NCBI GenBank assembly: GCA_036877525.1
Contig: JAZGTH010000075.1
Location: 2,112,001-2,176,000, forward strand
Length of the DNA stretch: 64,000 bases
Direction: 5' to 3'
Source of the DNA: Chromobotia macracanthus
Lineage: Eukaryota; Chordata; Actinopteri; Cypriniformes; Botiidae
Part shown: positions 46,701-58,711 of the stretch, in pieces
Numbering within the stretch: position 1 is the first letter of the stretch
Layout: every line of letters starts with the position of its first letter
Position numbers and translations under genes: made by a program
Notes under the pieces: model-generated
Told to the model about the DNA's origin: nothing
Databases searched by the model: none
Seen by the model: the letters and a program-made list of their open reading frames with translations, nothing else

Positions 46701-49700
46701 AGTGGAGATCAGATTGATCTTAACGTGGGAGAAGAATCAGATTTTTCCACACCTTCGCCCCGTAACACCCTTCAGAGTCACTATATGGACATGAGAGCTT
46801 TACAAATGAAGCTGAAAGGTATCACTACATTATATAGAAGATATAGAACGACAGCTAGTAGTAAAAGTTACAGCTGAGCATATGTCACCCTGACTTCATA
46901 TTATGGTTGTTCATCTCAGGGAAAAAGGTTCAACCAGCTAAAGCAGACCTGGATACTGGTTGGTCAAGAGAAGATGAGAGGCAGTGCGCCCTGTGCCAGA
47001 AATACGGTGACGCAAAGGCCAGTGTAAGTGCTTCAAACAGTCATGACGGTGAACTTCTTTTCCAGAACATTGTATTAGTGTGAAATGTATTGAAATTGTG
47101 TTGGTGTCACCAGAACTGAAATGTCATTGACGTTTCCTCTTTCTCTGTTCTCAGGACGCAGGGCGACTGCTCTATCTAGGGCGGAATGAGTGGGCTCATT
47201 TGAACTGCTGTATGTGGTCCGCGGAAGTGTTCGAAGAGGATAACGGCTCACTTCTGCACGTCCACAGCGCTGTGGCGCGAGGTCGTCTGATGGTATGTTT
47301 TTAATCTTGTTAGTCTTGACAACACATTCAATTATTGTTTCTTTACATATGTTGAAGTGAAATTAAGCCAAACTGACATTACCAGCGTAATCGGACCCGA
47401 CAGCTCAGTGAATATTTGTGAATATTTACAAATTTTTGCTAATGTTCATTCTTTTCTATTCATAGCGTTGTGAACGATGTAACCGAACCGGGGCAACGGT
47501 GGGTTGCTGTCTCACTTCATGCCAGAGTAACTATCACTTCATGTGTGCACGCTTCCGCAACTGTGTCTTCCAGGATGATAAGAGAGTCTTCTGCCACAAG
47601 CACCGAGACCTCATAAGTGGGAAAGTATGTTTCTGCTTTCGTTGACTATAGTTTAGCTGTAGGTGCTTATTTAGTAAGAGTTGGTTAGTTAAGTAGATGC
47701 TCTTTATATGTGTATATAAGTTTTTGTGTTTCACTTACCAGCTTATCACTGGTCAAGGGTTTGAAGTGCTTCGGAGAGTTTATGTGGATTTCGAAGGGAT
47801 AAATCTTCGCAGGAAGTTTGTGACTGGATTGGAGCCAGAATCGATTAATTTAATGATAGGTTTGTTTTTTTGTGTCAAGGTTATAAAGAGAGAATCTTGC
47901 ATAATAACGTATATGCATATATATTTATAATATATATTTGTAATATTTATCATTTATATTTTATATTTTTAAATAGTTATATAGAAGCATTAATGGTTAC
48001 AGATTATGCACATTTTAAACATAATTGTTCTACTGTTTAGGTTCTTTACTAATAGAAAAGCTGGGAAAGCTTAGTGAATTATCGGCTTGTCATGGAAAAC
48101 TTTTCCCTGTGGGTTACGAGTAAGCAACTTTTGATATCCTGTGGCATTCTGCTGAATAATAATGGTGGCAATGGTAATGGATGTAACACACTTTCAGTGT
48201 GGTCCTGTTTGCACATAATTGTTCTTGTTTTTAGATGCTCTCGTTGGTATTGGAGTACTGTAAACCCCCTCCAGCGCTGCAAATATAAATTTCGTGTTAG
48301 GGATGTCCGACCATCTGTTCAGGAAAATACAGTGGAAGATATACCTGATCAGGGAGAAAACTGTACAATTGCCCACAGTCCACGCCCCCAGTCAGGTGCT
48401 TACTATATATCATAACTGTATGTGGAGTGATGGCTTTAAAATGTTTAATGTGATTTTTAACATTTTAATTTTCCTTACATATTTCCATTAGAATCTGAAG
48501 CCCAGGAAGTGGATTTGACCCGTACAGATCCTTCTACTGAAACAAATTCCACTTCTGTATCCGTCTTTATCAAACCAGACCTTGGTGCTCGTCTGAAAGT
48601 CCCTTCATATCCTCAGAACAGAAGACCTGCTGGAGGGTTGTCCAGACCACTGCCTTCTCCAGGTAATTCAGATAAATTCAGTAGTATCACAGCTTTATAG
48701 CGTCCAAACAGTAATATTTGATCCATGTATTTCTTTTTTTATAATTTTTGTTCTATGACCATTGTTATGCTTATACCAGGAGCTGCCCCATCCAAGCCTC
48801 ATCACATCTTGACTATCAGTGATTTAGATGACACCCGACGGCCAAGACGTCATAGCCCACACTCCCAGAATAGTGGAACCCGTGGTCACATGACCTCCCC
48901 TGCTCTTGGATCCCCAGCAGGCCCAATGACATCCAGAGCAGATGGATCCTATCACCTCAAAACCTCCCAGCCTACCTCCTCAGCTTTCCCTCTTGGTGCT
49001 ACTGAAAACCTGATGACCTCCTCATCAGTTCGTCCTGTTGGTCGAAGTGCTTCCTCAGTCTGGGCTTCAGGAATATTGATGCCCCATTCTACCTCAGGAC
49101 TGTTTTCACAGTCTGCATGGCAAGGTGGTATTGGCGACACCCCTTGTACCAACCAAGCCCTCACTTCTTCCACCAATGTCTCCACAAGACCACAACCTTT
49201 AGAATTGAATCAGCTAGACTCTGTAGAACTTCCACACAATTCCATAGTGTCACCACTAGAGGGTCCAGCAGAAAATGGTGCTTTGCCTTTAGGAGACTGC
49301 ATGGGTACACAAAAAAATTATCATAAAGTAAGTGAAAAAGATTTCGCTTACACTTCCTTCCACTTAGAGGCAGACCTGACTCTGGCACCTGAGCTAAAAA
49401 CAGAGCTTGAAATCGAAGAAACAGTGCTAAATGAGGGGGTAGCTATGAACTGCAGTGCGCAAATTGTAATTGAAGGTGAAGAAAGCCAGGAGGATTTTTG
49501 GGACCCAGGTGAGGAAAAATCTAAAATGTCTGCCCAACGATTGTCTTGTACTGTTGACCCTTGTAGAGAAGACTGGGGTAATAGTTCTTCTGATGAGGAC
49601 ATGGAGAACTACTTCAATTTCACTCGCACTGTGGTTACGTGCAAGACTCCAAAAGATGCCTCTCAGACACCTATATCTCCATCTTTGAGGCAGATTTCCC

Positions 49701-52700
49701 AACTTGATGGTGTAGATGATGGGACAGAGAGTGATACAAGTGTAGCTAATAATGATAACCAGATCATGCAGAAATTGAATCAGGCCCAAAAGCCACCCAA
49801 ATCATTTAACTCTGAACCTTGTGAACAGACAGCCAGCAATGGGCTTTGTTTAGCTTTTGCAAGTCCTGTCTCTACTATTTCATCAGTTAGTTGTCATGTA
49901 GAAGATTCTGTGTCCAACTCTTTTAACACTCCCTCCTCAGCTGTTGTTGATTCAGATTCTTTTGGTATAACTTTAACACAGCAAGAATCTTTGACTAATT
50001 TTGTTAATCCAAAGTCTTCAAATGTAGCATTTTCTGCATACAGTAAAGATTACCAAGCATCTAGTTTAGTTCTGGAACCAGAAACACCCCTGATCCTTGA
50101 GAAATGTGATCCACCGTCACCCAATGCAAGTTTCACAGAGCTGGTCCCAGTGCAGGAAGATTGTACTGGTGTCCTTCAGGAATCTACTACTGGGTCGAAG
50201 GAGATATACTTGGATCCTTGTAGTGGGCATTTTGTATCCTCTACCGACGGCTCTACAGTTTACCCAAATCACATGTCAGAAGGTACAGCTTGTGTTCTTA
50301 CTTTGGGACCGGTAAATGGAGTTCAGACTTCACTGGAACAAACTCCTGTTCTTTCCACAGAATTGCCCAATTCTACATCATCTGTAGAACCTTTATCCTC
50401 CAATCCCACTATGCAAGTTCCTTTAGCAACATTCCCAAACCAGGTACCTTCTTCAAATGTTTCTTTGTACCCTGTCCAAACTCCTGAGGCTAAGACTGTC
50501 TTACCTCCCATGGAGAGTTTCAGAACCAAATTACATCCATCTACAGACTCAACGCATCCAGCACCTTTAGTGCCAGGAGGTGCAATGCCATGTATTCCTG
50601 CAAAGTTTACTCAAAAATCAGAGTCAGTGCTCTCTGTGCCATCAACCACTGGTGTTCCCCTTGGGACTTCTGGACCAGTTTCAGGTACAGTGTCTGTCCC
50701 ATTGTACCCCACTTACTCACAGCCTATTGGCTCTACAACAGTTGGTGTAGTTTCCTCATCTCCCCCAGTCATCTCCCAACCATCAGCTCAGTGCCAACTA
50801 CTGCCTTCTCCCATGGAGCCAACCTCTGCTCCAAGTGTCATTAATGGCTACAACACTTTGCCTTTGCAAAGAGAAACTGCCCCAGGACGGACTATTTCCA
50901 TAAATTTTTCAACCCCCAGATCAACAGTGGAACCTCAACAACAGATGGTTACCCAAGCATTACCAGGTCATGCTATTCTCACTGTAAAGGAATTAGGTGG
51001 ACCCAATGTGGATCCCACCCCACATGTTTTACTTGTAAATCGACATGGGCAGATTTTTGTCAGAAATCCTGAAAGCAACACCTTCCAGATGCCAACTCCA
51101 AATTCACCTTCTTTCAACTGTGTCACCTCAAATTGCCAGCCTCTTGCAAAGCAATGCCTTGTCAGCAACACTTGCTGCAGCTGGTAACTTGACCACCATT
51201 CCCACCCAAGTTCCTCAAATTATGACCCCATTGGTACAGACCTCCAATACCATTACCCAAATACTCACTGCCAGTAACAATGGAACCGCATCATTACCAG
51301 CAGATGCCAAAAAGCAGCGTAGGAATGCCAAAGCCTCTGGAGATGGTTCCACAGCAGGAATGCAGAAACCACGGAATAAGGAGTCTTGCGCATCTAGGAG
51401 AACCAAGTCTGGCTCCTTAATCAAACAATCTGCAGGTCAAGTAACAACCTTCTCAGATGCGTCTAATCGACCAGATAGTGCCCAAGCTATTATAAACCAA
51501 GCTATGGCTGGTTACTATGACCCCAACAAGACTGTTTCCCATGTTGTTAGCCCCTTATCGCCTCATAACACAACCCCTGCCTGCCAGACTCCAACAGGTA
51601 GTTCAGTAGTTCTACCCCAGGGTCCCACTGTTAAACCAGAGACAGCGGCTCTTCCACCGGCTACACCAGAAGCAGCACCTCGACCAAAGCAGGTTCGAAT
51701 GAAAAGGGTGTCCTCACTTTCTGACCGTATTGCCATCAAGAAATCAAAATCAGACTTTTTAGAATCTGACCGCTCTAGTGGTTTGGAAGAACCACGCAAG
51801 TCAAGCTCAGTATCAGCCAGGTAAACCAGTACATTTACTGAACCAGTAGACATTTACTGTCATTTAGGGATATATTGTGTTCTCAGTGGAAAATAATTTT
51901 ATTCTTTCCTCGCTTCAGGTATGGAGTTCGCATCAAAACACCAACTGTCAAGGGAATTCTTGATCTAGATAAGCTAAATGAAGAGCCAAATAGTGACTCT
52001 GAGACTGCAAGGTAGGCTTTCGAAAGGGAAATATTTAGGAAATCTTCTGTCAAGTCATGTCTACTCAGTATTATAAATTGTATCAGTATTGTTTTAGCCT
52101 TCAAACTGTTCTAAAATGTAGAAATCTTTACTGATGTAGAAATGTAGGAAAAGAACACTGTTTAAACCCAATTTAATTTAATAGTAAAAATACTGCCTAT
52201 AAAAATGAATACCACCACCTTATGTTATTTTTGGTTTTTTTAGGCCTGGACCTTGGGATCGTCTTTCAGTGTCTCGAGGTGGAGAGAACAACAAACCAGC
52301 AATCTGGGATTCCGCTAACCGCAATGCACAAACTGACTGGAAGAAATACTCAGGCATACTCCTTTATCCTTCTGTTTTGAAAATATTTCATTAGTTAAAG
52401 GTCTGTCAATGTGATTTTAGTTAAGAGATTTTTTTTGTCACATTAGGGATGCTGTCTTGCTCAGAGGATGAAATGCCTTCCTCAGACAGTGACGAAGAAA
52501 GCCCTTCCAACCGAGACCAGCCCCACCTGCGCTTTGAGATCTCAAGTGATGATGGCTTCAGTGTGGAGGCAGAAAGCATTGAAGGTATGAGCTCATGGTC
52601 ATAAATTTTATCCAAGTACTGGCCAAGTGAAAACGCCCCATGAAAATAAAAATGTGATGTTCTGGTCTGAGAATGACAAGACGGCTTTGACTTTTTAATA

Positions 52701-55700
52701 GGATGAATAAGTCAATACATTTTTATATTCTTTATATGTTGTAATCTGTAGCTTTTTTTAATCAGTTAGTAAGGAAGTATATAACAGATCAGTGTTCAAA
52801 ACAGTCTCTCTTACCTTACCCCGATTCACAACAAAACACAGTTCATAAGAATGATTTATAATTTGAGCTGTCGGTCAGATTTCCCAGGAAATGTCAGTTT
52901 AGCTGTATTTGACTTCAACTTGCGTAACTTACGTAAAGAAAACTACATAACATAACCTGCAATTATATATTTTAGAGAGAGAGAGGCGGTAAAGAGGCAA
53001 AAGTTAAGGATTGCGGCTTTAAACAGGCAGTCAAGCTATTTTTTTAACCACAAAAAACAACCCACTGTCTGATTACAGTGGCTTGGAGAACTGTTCTAGA
53101 CAGAGTCCAGGAGAGCCGTGCTATTGCCGGTCTGAGGCAGCTCTCTTTCTCTGGGATAAGTGGGGCTCGCATGATGGGAATGCTGCACGATGCTGTAGTC
53201 TACCTGGTGGAACAACTCGAGGGGGCCAAGTGCTGCCAGCGCCACACTTTCCGCTTCCACAAGCAGGCCAGTCAGGAGGACGATTTGCCTGTCAACCCCA
53301 GTGGCTGTGCCCGCTCTGAAGTCCACCTGAGGTCAGTTCATTTTCATTGTGAAGAATTCATGGTTTCATTGTGAAGAATTCATTTTCTGAGCAGCCGTTA
53401 GTGACTAGAGACCCTATCAGAGTATCAGACTGGGTCTGTTAAAAGGAATCAAAGCTCAATAACTGATTTTTGTTTATTTTTTATAAAAACTGTCATGGAC
53501 TGCAGCTTTAATCTAAAGCAATTATTGCTGGTCACACTTTGTGTTCTTGTGTACAAAAAAGCTGGACTGAGATCAGTGAAATCTCAAAGTCTACATAAGT
53601 AAACAGTTAAAAACCTGCAGTGAACCAAACCCATGAAGTTCACCTCTGGCAGACTGAGAGATGTCACAGGTCTGTGGTCGGTCACAGCCACGCTTTTGTT
53701 CAGTGGTGAGAAAATAAATAAAAATAATATTTTATTCTTGTATGGCCTGAATTTTTTGTCTACCGCAGTTTCGTCTTTCAAATGTCTGTCCTTGAGATCA
53801 AATCTTTGTTTTTTTTTTTTTTGTTTAATCGATGAATTTAAAAACTGATTTCATTTCTAGGCAGTTTGTAAGTTGTAAAGCCTAATTCAAATAATTCGTA
53901 GAAGAGGTGAATGATGCAGTCAGTTTACCACTTTGCACTCAAGCAAAGAACTAAGTATGAGTTGCTGTTTAGGGATGGTCCCTATATTACAACTTTGCGA
54001 AAGGTGTCTTCTACATTCTGACTAACAACTAATTATTTGCAACATATGTGAGTTGGTAATGCAAAGTAAAGTGTCACCTAAATTCTGGAAATGTCTTTCA
54101 TGGTGCTTGTGGGAAACAAACACACGGGGGATGTGGTAAAGGGTGTGGACACATTATATAGCAGCACAGAAGAGCCCCAAAAGATGATATCTGTTAGCAT
54201 GAATTCTAACTGTGTCTGCAGGATTATTTTTGTCAAACTCTTCTCACCCACTGTATTTCACAGGAAGTCAACCTTTGATATGTTTAACTTCCTGGCATCT
54301 CAGCACAGACAGCTTCCTGACACTGGCCTCTATGATGAAGAAGAGGATGAGGTTCTTCTCAAATCCACCAGGTCAGATTAGAGTTTGGGAAGGTGTTAAT
54401 AGTGGTTTTAATAGAAAAACCACTTTTGGTTCCCCAAAAACCATTTAGTCAAAGGTTCTTAAAGGATGACATGAGCAATAAAATACCAAAGCTAAATTTA
54501 ATGAGTGAAATAGTTTTCGTGTTTGTTGATTTTGCCATGGCAGCATGAATTCCATCATGTCACTGTTCCTCTCACATTTCCTGCTGTCTGCGTTATCCTC
54601 TGTGCCATGACTAACAGTATTTTTCAGTTTGATGATAAACTGGGGTTGGTATGATGAATAAACTCAACGCTTTACAGACGTGCAACTAGTTTGGAGCTAC
54701 CCATGGCAATGCGCTTCAGACATCTGGAGAGAACGTCCAAGGAAGCCGTTGGTGTTTACAGGTGGGTTCAGTTTCTTAACTCTCTAATGAGGAATTAGGT
54801 CACAGCTTTTTTTTTATCTTAACGGCCCACATTTCAGTTACGTCAATGGAAATCAAATTTGTCTGCTGAACCTTCTGCTGAACCGTCACAAAAGAGGATG
54901 CTTAAAAATATGGGGGATGCAGACAGGAAATGTCATTATTTGTTTCTAGAACTTCAGTCAGTGATTCATTTACAAAGTAGCCATTACTCGTTTGTTTGAG
55001 TCACTTTTTTGGAAATCCAATATCGGGTATATTTTAATAGTAAGTAATAAAGTAATAAAATTAAACTTTTTATCTGTACACATACCAAATCCAGCACAAG
55101 CACATACCAAATCCAGCATTTATTCCAGCAATATTTACACAAAGTCTCTTGAGTTAGATTTACCAATGCTAAATGTGTCTGGAAAGCAAGCGTGTGGATT
55201 TTTGAAATCTTATAAATCCAGTCTTGAACCTCTTTAAGCCCCCTAAGGTTGGAATAGTTTTTTTAGACATTTTTTAGACATTTTCTCATACTTCAATGGC
55301 TCAGCCAATGAATGGCTTTCTTGAAGTTGTTTTTGCATTTCAAGCTTATACAGGAAATAACGTGTTTAAAACAGGTCCCATTACTGTTACTGTCATTGAT
55401 GTCTCAGGTCTGCGATTCATGGACGAGGGCTTTTCTGCAAGAGGAACATCGAGGCAGGAGAGATGGTCATTGAGTATTCGGGCATCGTCATCCGTGCCGT
55501 TCTTACAGATAAACGCGAGAAGTATTACGACAGCAAGGTGTGCAAAAAGCACCTTTTATGCTACTTTATACACACAAATCATTGTTTTTGTGATCTCAAA
55601 GATATCTGTTAGATTCTCTGAAGTTGTTTGCGCTAATCGCTTCTTTCCTTCGCTGTTTGTACCAGGGCATTGGATGTTATATGTTCCGCATTGACGACTT

Positions 55701-55941
55701 TGACGTGGTGGATGCCACAATGCATGGGAATGCGGCACGCTTCATCAACCACTCCTGCGAGCCCAACTGCTATTCTCGAGTCATCAATGTGGAGGGTCAG
55801 AAGCACATTGTCATCTTTGCCTTGCGAAAGATTTACCGTGGGGAGGAGCTAACCTACGACTACAAGTTCCCTATAGAAGACGCCAGCAACAAACTCAGCT
55901 GCAACTGCGGTGCCAAGCGCTGCCGACGCTTCTTGAACTGA
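32396..55941 (+). CDS. kmt2b: KMT2B (MLL-family histone H3K4 methyltransferase), complete, one frameshift in exon 29
   Basis: Thirty-seven coding exons with consistent phases: 32396-32701, 34645-34723, 34995-38162, 38419-38621, 38870-38974, 39248-39404, 39926-40136, 40343-40407, 40491-40733, 41093-41199, 41303-41413, 42092-42205, 42347-42493, 42710-42802, 43234-43351, 43873-43986, 44443-44645, 44935-45036, 45583-45696, 46372-46448, 46595-46818, 46920-47023, 47155-47292, 47466-47624, 47742-47859, 48041-48119, 48235-48395, 48492-48662, 48780-51820, 51919-52011, 52244-52353, 52447-52584, 53079-53331, 54264-54371, 54678-54761, 55408-55537, 55666-55941. About 3,740 codons, against 2,715 in human KMT2B as I recall. 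The order is menin-binding motif (RGRFPGRP), CXXC, three PHD fingers, bromodomain-like region, ePHD, FYRN, Taspase-1 site, WIN/FYRC and SET/post-SET. It is called KMT2B rather than KMT2A from synteny and from CCVYKRCDQVEERK after the CXXC. The frame shifts by one base near 51110-51135, so read literally it stops at 51187. The intact conserved exons downstream argue for an assembly error or polymorphism. Trimethylates H3K4 with WDR5/RBBP5/ASH2L in the nucleus. Confidence 0.95.
34407..34600. repeat. Teleost interspersed repeat fragment in kmt2b intron 1
   Basis: The words AGGGTCACGGGGACTGGAGCC, TACACCCTGAATAGGTGGCC and GCACATCTTTGGA belong, as I recall, to a retroelement-like repeat widespread in fish introns. 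The copy is degraded and lacks coding capacity. Confidence 0.5.
34995..38162 (+). other. kmt2b: kmt2b exon 3: long disordered region with KMT2A/B conserved block
   Basis: One exon of 1,056 codons, highly charged and rich in Lys/Glu/Ser. It includes a run of about 12 lysines (codons near 35744-35778) and several Arg-rich patches (QVRRRRRALIGRR). The only strongly conserved block is NIRHFIMPVVSARSSRVIKT (about 37305-37365), shared by KMT2A and KMT2B. Much of the extra length compared with the human protein is here and in exon 29. Confidence 0.85.
39926..40407 (+). other. kmt2b: kmt2b exons 7-8: CXXC zinc finger
   Basis: Residues about 1374-1425 show CGECKGCLHEEDCGKCINC, then LDKPKFGGPNTKRQCCVYKR. 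This is the two-zinc CXXC domain that binds unmethylated CpG DNA, with the KFGG motif that contacts DNA. The eight-cysteine spacing is intact. The exon junction falls inside VYKRC. Confidence 0.9.
42092..43986 (+). other. kmt2b: kmt2b exons 12-16: PHD fingers 1-3
   Basis: Three Cys4-His-Cys3 fingers in order. PHD1 is CLLCASKGQHEMLYCQVC through CCRRC. PHD2 is CRVCGYKNKESKPLLECEKC through CIRCRSCG. PHD3 is CTVCFRCYEDNDYESQMMQC with CNHWVHAKCEEL. In the family PHD3 reads H3K4me3 and contacts CYP33. Exons 17-21 following encode the divergent bromodomain-like segment. Confidence 0.88.
46920..48395 (+). other. kmt2b: kmt2b exons 22-27: extended PHD and FYRN
   Basis: The ePHD runs from CALCQKYGDAKASDAGRLLY to VFCHKHRDL (about residues 2045-2150) with all zinc ligands visible. 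The FYRN half of the FYR domain follows (EVLRRVYVDFEGINLRRKF to CSRWYWSTVNPLQRC, about 2160-2245). FYRN pairs with the distant FYRC after proteolytic cleavage of the protein. Confidence 0.88.
48780..51820 (+). other. kmt2b: kmt2b exon 29: Ser/Thr/Pro-rich linker with Taspase-1 site
   Basis: About 1,013 codons of low complexity. QLDGVDDGTESD is encoded at 49700-49735 and matches the Taspase-1 consensus (Q-hydrophobic-D, then G-x-D-D). The predicted cut falls after the Asp at 49706-49708, about residue 2640. Further on, LLVNRHGQIFVR is the conserved block preceding the C-terminal part. The reading frame changes near 51110-51135: the upstream frame stops at 51185-51187, and the correct continuation (VSPQIASLLQSNALSATLAA) lies in the next frame. 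Confidence 0.85.
52447..54371 (+). other. kmt2b: kmt2b exons 32-34: FYRC and WIN motif
   Basis: PHLRFEISSDDGFSVEAESI and AWRTVLDRVQESR start the FYRC half. GCARSEVHLRKS spans the exon 33/34 junction and carries the WDR5-interaction (WIN) arginine. STFDMFNFLASQHRQLP follows. All are strongly conserved in KMT2A/B. Confidence 0.85.
52850..53022. repeat. Dispersed repeat copy in kmt2b intron 32
   Basis: Homologous to the copy in psenen intron 1 at 31074-31222 (shared TTTGAGCTGTCGG, GAGAGGCGG and GGATTGCGGCTTTAAA end). Confidence 0.55.
54678..55941 (+). other. kmt2b: kmt2b exons 35-37: SET and post-SET
   Basis: The catalytic SET domain is complete: AIHGRGLFCKRNIEAGEMVI, YSGIVIRAVLTDKREKYYD, ARFINHSCEPNCYSRVI and GEELTYDYKFPIED. 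The post-SET zinc site is CNCGAKRCRRFLN, with the stop directly after Asn as in other MLL proteins. The NHSC AdoMet-binding motif and the YDY catalytic tyrosine are present, so the enzyme should be active. Confidence 0.95.
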
Positions 55942-58480
55942 TAAGTTGCGCAAGCGATGCAGCACAGCTGTACAACAACAACGGAGCAGATGGGTATAAA
56001 CACGGGGCTGAGTCGGGTGAAGGAGGTCCATGCAAATGTTGTGTTTGTGTGGGAGAAAACACGGCTTACCAGTCATAATTAAATGAATCTGTTAACAGGT
56101 CTGAAGGGACTCAAAAGTAGAAATGCTCAAAAGATACAAAGATTTTAAATGTGAGTTTTATCAGGGAAAGGTGATATTGAGGAATGAAGGGACACGGGTT
56201 GTGAGGAAAGAGTGCTCTGAGGAAAAGAGTGATGTACTCCAGATGTTTTGGAGTCATTCATGGGCCTCACCCTGTTTTTATAACATTTCAACATTTCATG
56301 TTTTAAAGTTTGGTGTAACAACTGGTGCTGTAAGAGTGACAGCCTGGGTTTTTACCTTGCAGTGAACTACATGTTTTGAGGTTAGTTAAACGCCAATATC
56401 CGAAGAGCAGCTGTTTTAAGCATAATTAGATAAAGTTACCAGATAAAAGAACAAACACAAAACGTTGCGCAGAGTTGTGGTACGGTTTGCAACAAAACTG
56501 TGACTTGTGGCAATGCTTGTGTAAAGGCTTGACGGTGCTACTTCTGCAAGAACTTTTCTTAAAGAAGGAAAGTAAATGGATACAGCCTGTTCCCAAGGTT
56601 CACACGTTCTTCCTGTAACTGTTCTCCAAACAGACTTTAAAATCCAAAGCAGCCCCCTCCTCTAGACCACTTCTAAGATTCTGGATTCTTGCCCTGTGAC
56701 AGACACACCTCTGCAATTGTGTCATATTTTATAGTGAGGAGACAGTGATGAATGATGTAAACGTATAATTGAGAGCTGTTTATCTGTAGTTTTTCTCACA
56801 CAGCAGTTTTTGTGTTCTGCTGAGAAGGCACTGCTCAGGACAACACTGTAATTCCCTCATCAACCCATCAGCCAGCAACAAACGTTTCGTCGCATTTCAG
56901 GAACACATTGTTGACGCATCTGGGGTCTTTTGTCAGTAACGGTTTCCTAGTTAGTGCTTTTGCTCGGAAAACCTTAGTTTATTGTTTTATTAAATATTAA
57001 TTTTTGTTTACCTTTGAATTTTTACAGGTTATTGGCGTTACGTCCGTTAACACAATCTTCATGTCGCTTGTCCTGCGTTTTCGGGCCCGTGCTGTGTACT
57101 GTATAGACGGATTTAAAGTACTACTTCACTTGAAGGCTTTTATTGGTGCTATGCTTAAAATGAGTCCAGAATAAGGGGAAAAACGAAGTCCTCTGTTTTA
57201 TTGTCGTGTTAGAGAACAGGAAATAATACATGCTGTATTTGCTTCACGGAATAATAGCAAGCAGAACTAACATGTTTTTTTATAGAAAACATCTTGCTCA
57301 TTTGCGTTCGTAGTGTCATTCCAATTACTCAAACGGTGACATTTTAGCGTGATTATGATTGTTTTGTTTTTTTTTTAAAGCAAGGAGCTTTGCGTCTACA
57401 AAACCATGTCTGGTGAGTATAGAAATACATATTTTTTTCTTGCTTGTCATGAAGTAGGAGACACTACTCAAGCTAATTGTGACAACTAAACGCATCCTCA
57501 TGTCACAGCTTTTACCGGTGTGATGACATCATGGTTGTTCCTGCAATAAAATCAGTTTTACTGTTTGCCACAATTGCACATACAATTGGAGCTGTACGTT
57601 TATCTGGTGATCAGAAACTGCTCGTGTCCTGTAGCTTGAGGACCGCAGAGGCAGTGTATACTGGTGACTTACAAAATGTCTATTGCATTATACTGTGCAG
57701 GAGAAATATATCTATATATATATTTATAGAAGAGTTATTGAACAGGTTTTTTTTTGGCACTCAGCACCTTCAAGTTACTGCAGAAAAATCAACAGCCTGA
57801 TGCCACTGTTCATCCTCAAGTGTAACAGATCAGTCAAACTGTAGATGTATTTATTTCTGTTTGTCTGTGCTTTGCATGTGACCATGGGAAGTTTCTTCAG
57901 GGTTTTTTTTTCTTTGTTCTTTTTAACATTTTCCCATTTGTGTAACTTGAACAATGAGGATGAGTTCTTGCAACGTGGCCTTTTTAAAAGAGGTGATGTT
58001 TTGAGCCCGCTGTTTTTAAAACGATCCTACACCATGTTGTTTTCTCCAGCTTTTTTCTGGGGTGGAAAGCTAAACATTTAAAGGATCTCAGATTTTAATT
58101 GAACCACCCAGACTTGCAAGGGTTCTGCCTCCAGGTGTTTAAACAAAGCTGAGTAATACTAATGGAAAACTAGATGAGGAGAACGTTGGCTGGTCAGTGC
58201 TGTCGTGCAGAGATGCTGTGTGCAGAGATGCTGTGTGCATTGAAGGATTTCAAGCACTCATTAGTCCTTCCAGAGTTTAATGGGAAAAATCTGTCTGTTC
58301 CTGTTGGTTATTTTAAAAACGTTGAAAGACTTCGAAATGAATATGTGTGTCTTTGCTACCTTGTACAAATGAACCCTAAGTTTGTAAATAGTTGTATACA
58401 TATTTCTAAACCTGTTTAATTTTTCTATGCACTTTTTTATTTATAATGTTTTTTGCTTAATAAAGATGTACAATGTTTGA
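55942..58480 (+). other. kmt2b: kmt2b 3' UTR
   Basis: About 2.5 kb without a convincing open frame, between the kmt2b stop and the AATAAA at 58459-58464. A long AU-rich 3' UTR is inferred; an earlier signal could also be used. Confidence 0.55.
58459..58464 (+). terminator. Polyadenylation signal of kmt2b
   Basis: AATAAA followed by a GT-rich stretch (ATTTGTTTTTTGTCC at about 58490), an arrangement typical of cleavage sites. It lies about 250 bases from the stop of the convergent igflr1. Confidence 0.6.
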
Positions 58481-58711
58481 ACAAAGGAGATTTGTTTTTT
58501 GTCCTGAACATACAAAAGTATAACATATAAAAAAATATAAAAAAGATTTAAAGATATGAAAACTAAAGATATAAATTCAAAACAGAAAGTGTTGGCTTAT
58601 TTCAAGATTTTAAATTGCCTAGTGATGCAATGTTGTACGCTTTTTTTCTTTAGCTGTCAGATAATACTGGAGTTAACTGTACAAAAATATTACCTTTTTG
58701 CAGAGTCTTGA

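Noticed and set aside
32396..55941. Identification as KMT2A (MLL1)
   Set aside because: Post-CXXC sequence, the QLDGVDDG cleavage site context and neighbours psenen, lin37, proser3 and igflr1 fit KMT2B.
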